Of a stretch of DNA of 7,314 nt, positions 1-6,799 are shown piece after piece. This DNA comes from JBBDNV01 sp040877415 (lineage in GTDB: Bacteria > Planctomycetota > Planctomycetia > Pirellulales > PALSA-1355). A program made the position numbers and the translations under genes. Every line of letters begins with the position of its first letter. Position 1 is the first letter of the stretch. The stretch is taken from the NCBI GenBank assembly GCA_040877415.1, contig JBBDNV010000030.1:1-7314 (forward strand), in the 5' to 3' direction. The notes under the pieces are model-generated. The model ran no database searches and was not told the DNA's origin. It saw nothing but the letters and a program-made list of their open reading frames with translations.

Positions 1-5
1 CCAAG

Positions 6-2450
6 GTGTCTGAATCATTCCGATGGCGTCCCACCACGGCGCCGCCCGCTGGTCGCTACGACGATCTGTGGTTCGTCGACGAGTCGACCGGCTGGGCCGT
101 CAACAGCAACGGGCAGGTTTTGAAGACCACCAACGCCGGCGCCACCTGGACGTTGCAGCAGCAGCTTCCCGGCACATATCTGCGGTGTCTGGCAATGGCC
201 AGCCCCATGAAAGGCTGGCTCGGCACGACGACGGCCGCCCGACGTCTGTATCAAACCACCGACGGTGGCCAGACCTGGACGCTGGTTACCCCGCTGCCGG
301 CCCACGCGCCGGTCAAGATTTGCGGTTTGTCGGTCGTCAACGAACAGGTCGCCTACGGCTCGGGCACCAATGTGCCGGGCGACGCGCCCGGCATGATCAA
401 GACCGCCGATGGCGGGGCGACGTTGACTGCGTGGGACATGTCGGCCCATGCAACAATCCTGATCGACTGCCTGTTCGTCGACGCCGCGCGCGGCTGGGTC
501 GTGGGAGGGAAGGCCAACGTGGCGAATCCGACGCGCGACGACGTCAAGCCGGTTGTGCTCTACACCGAGGATGGCGGCGCCACGTGGGTCAATCGTCTGG
601 CCGGCCAGGAGGACAGTTTTCCGTTTGGCGAATGGGGATGGAAGATCCAGTTCTTGAACGATCGGATTGGCTTTGTTTCACTCGAGAATTTCCTCGCTGG
701 GGCGATCCTCAAAACCACCGACGGCGGAACGACCTGGACTCGCTTGCCGGTGAACGATCCGCAAGGCAACGCGAACCTGGAAGGAATCGGTTTTCTGGAC
801 GAGAACCACGGCTGGGTTGGCGGATGGGGCGATCGGTTTTTTTCGTCCGGCAAAAGCAGCGAAACGACCGACGGCGGGCAGACCTGGCAGGATGCCAACC
901 ACATCGGAAAGTTCATTAACCGCTTCCGGTTCATCGGCGCGCCCGTGAAGGTCGGCTTTGCGTCGGGTCAGACCGTCTACAAGTACTCGACCGAGCCCGA
1001 CGCCGTCGCGGCGGCGCTTGCGCGCGGCGAGCTCGGACCGCGAGTCCTCGAATCCGTCCAGCCGTGCGAGTGCGACGACGAGCACGCCATCGGCTTTCAG
1101 GTGCCGCCTGGGGCGCGGTCGCTGGAGATCGACGTCTGGGACCGGTTTGCGGCCGAAGTCGGCTCCATCTTGAAGGTGGAAAATCCCAAGCCGGGGCGCT
1201 GGAGCGTCCCTTGGGACTTTACCGACCCTCAGCGACGCCCGCTTCCGCCGGGGCAATACCTGTATCGCGTCACGATCGACGAGTTTGCCGAGAGCCGGCT
1301 GGTCACGTTGCGCAAGCGCCGGCCGCCGCGGCTGGCCGCCGCCGTGGCGGGCGCGACGGGCGGCCGAACGCCCGGCAACGTCCGCAAAAACATCTACGAC
1401 CTGACCGACAATGAGCTCGGTGACTTCATCGAGGCCTTACTGCGATTGAAACGCAACAAAGGATACGACCAGTATCCCCGACTTCATCGCGACGCGATGG
1501 CTCGGGCCACGCCGTCGTTGGGCGAGCCGTTCGACCCCGCGGCGCGCAACTCCGCGCACAGCGGCCCCGTGTTCCTTCCCTGGCACCGCGAGTTCATCCG
1601 GCGGTTCGAACTGGATCTTCAGGCCGAGATGCCCGGCGTCATGCTGCCTTACTGGGACTGGACAGCCGACGCCGCGCTGCCCGACCCGACGATGGCCCGC
1701 CTGTGGACGAAGGATTTTCTCGGAGGCAGCGGCACGGCCGACACCGGCTACGAAGTGGTCGACGGTCCGTTTGTACGGGCACCGTGGCCAATTCCCGAAG
1801 ATCTCGATGGCCCGGTGTTGCGCCGCCGGATTGGCACGTTTAAGACGCTTCGCGACGGCAAGCCGGTCGAACTTTCGGTCGCCTTGCCGGCTCGCGCGGA
1901 AGTCGACGAGCTGCTCAACGAGCGCGAGTACGATTCGGCCCCGTGGGGGCGCTTCGCGGCCGGGTTCCGCAACAGGCTCGAAGGATGGTCGCCCACCGGC
2001 TCGCGCATGCACAACGTCGTGCACCTTTGGGTCGGCGGCGGATGGCTGGAGGGAAACCGGGCGCTCAGCGGGTCGATGACTTTGGCCACGTCCCCCAATG
2101 ACCCGGCGTTTTTTTTGCACCATTGTTTCGTGGACAAGTTGTGGGCCGAGTGGCAGATCCTGCAGCGCCAGCGCGTCCGGGCCGGTCAATTGCCCTCCGA
2201 ATCGCAGCCGCACTATGAACCGCGCCAGTTCGGCCCGCCCGGCCACAAACTTTTCGATGTCATGTATCCATGGGAATTGGTGACGCCTGCCAGCGTGCTC
2301 GAGCCGGCGCGCATGGGATACACCTACGACACGATCGATGGGACCGAGACGCCTGAGCCGCCCGAGCCCGGCCACGATCACCATCACCTCTTGGGCGTGA
2401 GCGTGGCCCGCGCGGCTCCGCCTGCCCAACCGATCAGCCCTTTCTTGTAG
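6..2450 (+). CDS. Beta-propeller (Ycf48/BNR-like) - FlgD-like Ig - tyrosinase fusion protein
   Basis: Predicted type-3 copper monooxygenase/catechol oxidase acting on phenols or o-diphenols. Residues about 1-330 carry six DGG-type motifs (TTNAGATW at 41-48, then W91, L140, W194, W244, W294), each separated by GW-V/G-like strands, as in Ycf48/HCF136 and BNR propellers. Residues about 345-436 resemble a FlgD-like Ig fold (PPGQYLYRV at 414-422). The tyrosinase domain covers about 460-765. CuA ligands are H494, H518 and H527. CuB ligands are H669, H673 and H705, the last in DPAFFLHHCFVDKLW. N670 follows the first CuB His and E659 lies ten residues before it, a pair linked to monophenolase activity in bacterial tyrosinases. 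No Cys sits two residues before H518, so no thioether bridge of the plant/fungal type is expected. The tail is His-rich (H790, H792-794). No signal peptide is seen. The GTG start is only 5 nt from the window edge and the frame stays open upstream, so the N-terminus may be incomplete. Confidence 0.9.
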   Translation: MSESFRWRPTTAPPAGRYDDLWFVDESTGWAVNSNGQVLKTTNAGATWTLQQQLPGTYLRCLAMASPMKGWLGTTTAARRLYQTTDGGQTWTLVTPLPAHAPVKICGLSVVNEQVAYGSGTNVPGDAPGMIKTADGGATLTAWDMSAHATILIDCLFVDAARGWVVGGKANVANPTRDDVKPVVLYTEDGGATWVNRLAGQEDSFPFGEWGWKIQFLNDRIGFVSLENFLAGAILKTTDGGTTWTRLPVNDPQGNANLEGIGFLDENHGWVGGWGDRFFSSGKSSETTDGGQTWQDANHIGKFINRFRFIGAPVKVGFASGQTVYKYSTEPDAVAAALARGELGPRVLESVQPCECDDEHAIGFQVPPGARSLEIDVWDRFAAEVGSILKVENPKPGRWSVPWDFTDPQRRPLPPGQYLYRVTIDEFAESRLVTLRKRRPPRLAAAVAGATGGRTPGNVRKNIYDLTDNELGDFIEALLRLKRNKGYDQYPRLHRDAMARATPSLGEPFDPAARNSAHSGPVFLPWHREFIRRFELDLQAEMPGVMLPYWDWTADAALPDPTMARLWTKDFLGGSGTADTGYEVVDGPFVRAPWPIPEDLDGPVLRRRIGTFKTLRDGKPVELSVALPARAEVDELLNEREYDSAPWGRFAAGFRNRLEGWSPTGSRMHNVVHLWVGGGWLEGNRALSGSMTLATSPNDPAFFLHHCFVDKLWAEWQILQRQRVRAGQLPSESQPHYEPRQFGPPGHKLFDVMYPWELVTPASVLEPARMGYTYDTIDGTETPEPPEPGHDHHHLLGVSVARAAPPAQPISPFL

Positions 2451-2453
2451 CGT

Positions 2454-2458
2454 GGAGG
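2454..2458 (+). promoter_or_regulatory. Shine-Dalgarno site that fixes the start of the ferritin-like gene
   Basis: GGAGG lies 5 nt before the GTG at 2464. The longest open frame would begin at an earlier GTG (2452), but that start would place this strong ribosome site inside the coding region and has no site of its own. The start at 2464 is therefore preferred. The site lies just after the tyrosinase stop at 2450, so translational coupling is likely. Confidence 0.7.
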
Positions 2459-2463
2459 TTCCC

Positions 2464-5181
2464 GTGACGATTCGACGCTACCGCTTTTCGTTTGCCCCCT
2501 CGCCCACGCTGCGGCCTCTCAGTGCTGCCGCTCTCGCCGGGCAGCCGGCGCCTATGGAATCGTTGCGACCAATCGAGCCGAAGTTGACGCCGCGCGACGA
2601 AGTGGTGTTTCTTCTGCACACGGCCGCCGAGATCGAACACTCGCTCTTGGTGCAGTATCTCTACGCAGCGTATTCACTGGGTGGCGAGCACATTCCGCCG
2701 GAGCACCGCCCCACGGTTGACCGCTGGACGCAACAAATCAGTACGATCGCCATCCAGGAAATGGCCCATTTGGTTTCGATGCAAAACGTCTTGTGGCTGT
2801 TGGGCGGCCCGCTGAACCTGGATCGGGAGGATTTTCCATTTCGCGGGCAGTTTTATCCCTTCCACTTCAAGCTGGAACCGCTGTCGCTCGATTCTCTGGC
2901 AAAGTACGTAGTGGCCGAGATGCCGGAAATCCCCCAGCCATCGCCGGAGCTACAGGAAATCATCGACCGGGCCAACGAGGCGAACGCCGAGAGCGTGATC
3001 AATCGCGTGGGGGCGCTGTTCGCGCGGATTCTGGAAGTCTTTGATCACTTGCAGCCGAGCGATATCCGGCCGGATACGGCCGGCACCTACCAGGCAACGC
3101 CCCTGGAATGGGGCGGCACGGCAGACCGCCTGATTCGCGTCGTCTCGACGCTCGACGAGGCCAAGCAACTGCTCAGGGACATCGCCGTGCAGGGCGAAGG
3201 CGGTTCGTCCTCAACGACCAGCCACTTCGGAACGTTCCGAAACATCTATCGCGAGTTGAACAACATCGCGGGGCTCGTCCCCAGCCGAGCGGTGCCGACG
3301 AATCCTAACACGGCGCGCGATCCTTTCCCCGACGATCCCGAGATGGAAGCCGGACGGATTACTCACGCGGAAGCCCGTCGTTGGGCCCATCTCGGCGAGC
3401 TGCGCTACCGCATGTTGTTGGCCTACCTGCTGCACAGCTTGCTGGTGCCGCGGGCCGCACCGAACCAAGGCCCGCGCGCCAACCTGGTCCCATGGACGTT
3501 CTGGGCGATGCGCGGCCGGCAACGGTTGGGCGGATTAAAGTCGATCAGTCTCCATCTGGCAACGCTCCCGCAACACGACCCGGCACAAACGCTCCCCGAC
3601 GGACGCACGAAGGTCGCGGGATTGCCGTTCGATCTGCCGTATTCACTTGCGCTGCCTTTGCTCGAGCCGGACCGCTGGCGATTACACATCGACCTGCTGG
3701 ACGCTTCGGCGACACTGCTCGGACAAATGCAGACCAACCCCGCGTTGGTCCAGCGACTCAGGGAGATCGACGTCGCCGTGCGGAGCGCGATCGAACAAGG
3801 CGCGCCGCCTGTGCCGCCGCCGCCCGTGTCCAGCGAGGAAACGCCAACCCAGCGCATGGTCGAGCTGATTCGAGCCAAGCGTGATGAATCTGGGGCCGCG
3901 GACTTTCACGGGAACGTGCAATATCCAGGCGACGCTCACGCACTGGCGGATTTATTCGACGAGTCGCTGGCCGGCAATAAGGACTTGGCGCTGCTGCTGA
4001 ATACGCTCAAGTCGCGCAAGTCGCTGCGCGACCCGCAAGGCCGGAGGCTGGTGGTACCGGGCAGTCCCGACGAGAGCGTGTTTTACCGCATCGTCACGAA
4101 TGCCGACGGCCTGGTGCCGTTCATGGCCGACAAGTTCAGCGACGAGGATCGCCAGATCGTGCGCGGGTGGATCGCCGCGATGACGCCCCAGACGCCGTTG
4201 GTGCGCGGCATCAATCGCCTCAGCCAGATTCAAATTTTTCTGGACGAGGCCGTTGAGGGAAACGAGATCGGCGCCCACGGCGCCTTTTGGCGGGGCCTGA
4301 GCCGCGACGAGTTCGTCGCCTACCGCGTTTTCAATACCGTGCGGCTCGTTCAGCCCGGCGATGGGGCCAATTCGAATCTCGTCAAGGCGCTGCACGGCGA
4401 TGGCTTCCCACGCATGCCGCTGGGCTACCCGCCGATGCCCGAGGACCGTATCGAGTTCATCGAGCGTTGGATTCAGGATGGCTGCCCAGCCGAGCTGTCG
4501 CCATCGGTAGCCATCGACTTCACCGCGGGCGGCGCGCTCGCGCACGAGCGGCACAACGCGTTCTGGCGTGAGTTCGACAACTGGTCCATGTTCCATGCCC
4601 GCCCCGAGATGTTCGAGGCGGTTGGGGTGCTATTGACGCTGGCGGGGCGTTGGGACGCCTTCGCGCGGGCCACGATTGCCGAAGCAGTCTGGGTCGCCGA
4701 GGTCAATCAGCCGGCCAGCCGCGCTGCCATTGTGCGAGTCGCGACGCGCCTGATGGGCACCGTCGAAGCCCACTACGGCAACCCCACGCCCGGCCTGACG
4801 TTGCTCGAGAGTTTCGAGCTGTTCGGCAAAGGAGGAAGGGGTGGCCTGGCGCCCGACCCGCTGCGACCCGCCGATCGCCAACACCAGATGAATGGGCCTC
4901 AAATGTGGTTCAACTGGTGCGCGTTGCTGGACGGGTGCGTTCGTCAGAACCCGCCGCTGGAGCCCGCCTTCTGGCGCGGGATGATGCGCGCCGTTTTGCT
5001 TGGCTTGATGAACGACGGCGTCTTCCGCGAGCGATTTCCCGTCGTCGGCTTCTCAACGGACGATCCGAGCGTCGGCGCAGCGTTACGACAGCACGTGCTG
5101 TCGATCCCGGAAGACTTCTTGGACGAGGAACTGGCCCGCCGATTCCGCGATACGGGCTTCGTGTTACCGTTTGGGGGCTAG
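2464..5181 (+). CDS. VioB-type ferritin-like protein with two haem-less cytochrome c-like segments
   Basis: A 905-residue protein counted from GTG 2464. Residues about 41-265 match the ferritin-like domain of the iminophenyl-pyruvate dimer synthase (VioB) family. Visible are an amphipathic helix with E58 (EHSLLVQYLYAAYSL), ExxH at E99/H102 followed by a WLLGGP turn, and a QGEG (243-246) plus SHF (253-255) signature carrying E245 and H254. A Pro-rich linker (449-454) leads to two related segments, about 482-575 and 585-676. Each has PG-x4-S, a downstream Met and EDR-x(5-6)-WI, like planctomycete cytochrome c domains, but there is no CxxCH anywhere. Residues about 684-900 form an unnamed domain with HNAFWREFDNW (697-707) and HQMNGPQMWFNW (807-818). 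VioB itself couples oxidised tryptophan imines; the substrate here is unknown. The protein is probably co-transcribed with the tyrosinase 13 nt upstream. No convincing signal peptide is seen. The family call for the N-domain is fairly sure; the overall function is not. Confidence 0.85.
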   Translation: MTIRRYRFSFAPSPTLRPLSAAALAGQPAPMESLRPIEPKLTPRDEVVFLLHTAAEIEHSLLVQYLYAAYSLGGEHIPPEHRPTVDRWTQQISTIAIQEMAHLVSMQNVLWLLGGPLNLDREDFPFRGQFYPFHFKLEPLSLDSLAKYVVAEMPEIPQPSPELQEIIDRANEANAESVINRVGALFARILEVFDHLQPSDIRPDTAGTYQATPLEWGGTADRLIRVVSTLDEAKQLLRDIAVQGEGGSSSTTSHFGTFRNIYRELNNIAGLVPSRAVPTNPNTARDPFPDDPEMEAGRITHAEARRWAHLGELRYRMLLAYLLHSLLVPRAAPNQGPRANLVPWTFWAMRGRQRLGGLKSISLHLATLPQHDPAQTLPDGRTKVAGLPFDLPYSLALPLLEPDRWRLHIDLLDASATLLGQMQTNPALVQRLREIDVAVRSAIEQGAPPVPPPPVSSEETPTQRMVELIRAKRDESGAADFHGNVQYPGDAHALADLFDESLAGNKDLALLLNTLKSRKSLRDPQGRRLVVPGSPDESVFYRIVTNADGLVPFMADKFSDEDRQIVRGWIAAMTPQTPLVRGINRLSQIQIFLDEAVEGNEIGAHGAFWRGLSRDEFVAYRVFNTVRLVQPGDGANSNLVKALHGDGFPRMPLGYPPMPEDRIEFIERWIQDGCPAELSPSVAIDFTAGGALAHERHNAFWREFDNWSMFHARPEMFEAVGVLLTLAGRWDAFARATIAEAVWVAEVNQPASRAAIVRVATRLMGTVEAHYGNPTPGLTLLESFELFGKGGRGGLAPDPLRPADRQHQMNGPQMWFNWCALLDGCVRQNPPLEPAFWRGMMRAVLLGLMNDGVFRERFPVVGFSTDDPSVGAALRQHVLSIPEDFLDEELARRFRDTGFVLPFGG

Positions 5182-5217
5182 GAAAGGCAACCTGGATTCA
5201 CTCTCGATAATTCAAAT

Positions 5218-5222
5218 GGAGG
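5218..5222 (+). promoter_or_regulatory. Shine-Dalgarno site of the protealysin-like gene
   Basis: GGAGG lies 6 nt before ATG 5229, which supports that start. The start is also supported by the protein, because the conserved propeptide motif begins only eight residues later. Confidence 0.7.
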
Positions 5223-5228
5223 TGCACT

Positions 5229-6419
5229 ATGCGCGATGCGTGTTTACTCAATTGCATCATACCCCCCCACATCATGATGAAGCTGCTGGAGGCCAAGGAC
5301 AGGAGCATCCGCGAGGCTGCCTTGAATACGCTATTGGCATCCGTCCACGTCCGCACGGCACGCGCCTTGGCGCCCGGGCTTTTGGCGGCTGTTAACTCCA
5401 CGGGAACAAAGCGGCGTACGATTTTCGACGCCAAACGAAACTTGACGCCCTTCGGTGAGCTCGTCCGCGGGGAAGGTGGGCCAGCGTCGCCCGATCAAGC
5501 CGTCAATGATGCCTACGATGGCATTGGACTGACCTACGACTTCTATCTCGAAGAGTTCAACAGAAACTCGCTCGATGGCAACGGCATGCGGTTAGATGCC
5601 GTTGTTCACTACGGTGACAGGGTAAACAACGCATTCTTCGACGGAACTCGCATGCTTTTTGGCGACGGAGATGGAGCGCGCTTCATTAATCTGACGAAGT
5701 CGCCTGACGTCATTGCCCACGAGCTCACACACGGGGTTACGCGATTCACGGCCGGTCTCGACTACCACAAGCAGTCGGGTGCCCTGAACGAATCGGTGTC
5801 CGACGTGTTCGGGTCCTTGGTGAAACAGTGGGCACAAAATCAAGACGCGCAGAGCGCCGACTGGCTCATCGGCGACGGGATCTTCACACCGGCAATTTCC
5901 GGCGACGCGCTGCGTTCCTTAAAGGCACCCGGGACCGCGTATAACAATCCGTTGTTTGGGGAAGATCCCCAGCCGGACCACATGAGCAAGTTCGTTCCCC
6001 TCCCGGACACACAGGCAGGAGACAATGGGGGAGTCCACATTAATTCTGGGATTCCGAACCACGTCTTCTTCCTGCTCGCGATCGCGATTGGCGGCAAGGC
6101 ATGGGACATCCCTGGCCACATTTGGTATGATACCCTCGTAAACCGCGTAGGGGAGTTTGCGCAATTTGAGGATTTCGCGAAGGCAACTTATGAAGGTGCC
6201 GGGAGCCTTTACGGCACCGCCGAACAGTCGGCAGTTCGCGACGCCTGGAGCAAAGTCGGAATCGAAATCGACTTCGGTGCTTCGTTGCGCGCCTCAAAAG
6301 ATAGCCCGAAGTCGCGCAAGGGCGGGGCACGAGTCGATACCGAGTCGCTTGCCGAGTTGCATGCGCGCCTGGACCGGCTCGCCAAGCGCGTTGACGAAAT
6401 CGCGAAGAAACTTCCATAG
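5229..6419 (+). CDS. Protealysin-like M4 (thermolysin family) metalloprotease with C-terminal coiled coil
   Basis: Zinc endopeptidase of family M4. The N-terminus has the short protealysin-type propeptide, with CIIPPH at residues 9-14 and a helical stretch to about residue 45, in place of the long FTP/PepSY prosequence of secreted thermolysins. No signal peptide precedes it, as in protealysin itself. The catalytic core is complete. HELTH gives zinc ligands H164 and H168 and catalytic E165. NESVSD gives the third ligand E188, 24 residues after H164 as in thermolysin. D265 and H270 (DNGGVH) match the Asp226/His231 pair that stabilises the transition state. Autoprocessing probably falls between about residues 45 and 60. 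The core ends near 350. Residues 352-396 are extra: a basic Ser/Lys/Arg linker, then a perfect heptad helix (L374 to L395). The gene starts 47 nt after the ferritin-like gene and is followed 18 nt later by a likely inhibitor gene. Its base composition is somewhat less GC-rich than the genes upstream. Confidence 0.95.
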   Translation: MRDACLLNCIIPPHIMMKLLEAKDRSIREAALNTLLASVHVRTARALAPGLLAAVNSTGTKRRTIFDAKRNLTPFGELVRGEGGPASPDQAVNDAYDGIGLTYDFYLEEFNRNSLDGNGMRLDAVVHYGDRVNNAFFDGTRMLFGDGDGARFINLTKSPDVIAHELTHGVTRFTAGLDYHKQSGALNESVSDVFGSLVKQWAQNQDAQSADWLIGDGIFTPAISGDALRSLKAPGTAYNNPLFGEDPQPDHMSKFVPLPDTQAGDNGGVHINSGIPNHVFFLLAIAIGGKAWDIPGHIWYDTLVNRVGEFAQFEDFAKATYEGAGSLYGTAEQSAVRDAWSKVGIEIDFGASLRASKDSPKSRKGGARVDTESLAELHARLDRLAKRVDEIAKKLP

Positions 6420-6437
6420 ACGCCTACCGCCGAAATC

Positions 6438-6728
6438 ATGCACGTGCAGCTGACGATTACCGGGGGAATCGCACCGCCTCTCACCGGCGAGTCGGCTTCC
6501 ATCAACACGGCCGATTTACCACAGGAGGAGGCACGCGAAGTGCAATCTCTCGTTGCGCGCGCCCTTCAGGAGGAACCACCTCCCTTAGATCCGCGCGCAC
6601 GTGATGCGTACGCCTACGAGTTGCGAATCGACACTGGCGACCAAGTACACTCAATCCAGGCGTTCGACGGGGGAATACCGCCAGCCATCGGCGAGTTGAT
6701 CCAGTGTGTTCGTCGCCTCGCCCGTTGA
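6438..6728 (+). CDS. Emfourin-like inhibitor of protealysin-type proteases
   Basis: A 96-residue cytoplasmic-type protein with no signal peptide or membrane segment. Its layout fits emfourin (M4in), the small protein inhibitor encoded beside protealysin in Serratia. There is an N-terminal beta strand running into a Gly-Gly turn (residues 9-10), an ADLP stretch (25-28) leading to a helix (about 29-45), a D-A-Y-A-Y-E-L strand (56-62), a DGG turn (77-79) with PP at 81-82, and a final basic helix (LIQCVRRLAR). The known role of the family is tight inhibition of the cognate M4 protease, protecting the producing cell. The strongest support is position: it starts 18 nt after the protease stop on the same strand, so the two are very likely co-transcribed. 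The ribosome site is weak, which suggests coupling to protease translation. The match is from remembered family pattern, not a search. Confidence 0.72.
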   Translation: MHVQLTITGGIAPPLTGESASINTADLPQEEAREVQSLVARALQEEPPPLDPRARDAYAYELRIDTGDQVHSIQAFDGGIPPAIGELIQCVRRLAR

Positions 6729-6799
6729 TCTACCTGCGTCGAATAAATGCGGGCGCTCTCACCACGGGCCTCCAACAAACTAGCGGACGGAAAAACGCG

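Noticed and set aside
1437..2429. A 330-codon open frame on the - strand
   Set aside because: It lies wholly opposite the tyrosinase domain, whose catalytic motifs are intact. Its translation is Arg/Gly/His-rich with no recognisable motif, typical of a shadow frame in GC-rich DNA.
2452..2463. Earlier GTG start (2452) for the ferritin-like gene
   Set aside because: It has no ribosome site of its own and would put GGAGG at 2454-2458 inside the gene; GTG 2464 has correct spacing.
2464..2560. Possible Tat signal (Arg-Arg near the N-terminus) on the ferritin-like protein
   Set aside because: IRRYRF lacks the usual consensus, and the following stretch (many Pro, Ser and Ala) is not a convincing hydrophobic segment.
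5206..5211. GATAAT as a -10 box for the protease gene
   Set aside because: There is no -35-like hexamer at about 17 nt upstream; a single hexamer match is weak evidence for a promoter.
6704..6799. Longer HAD protein starting at 6704
   Set aside because: It would overlap the end of the inhibitor gene. The extra 32 residues have no HAD likeness, while the fold normally starts with the strand right after GTG 6800.
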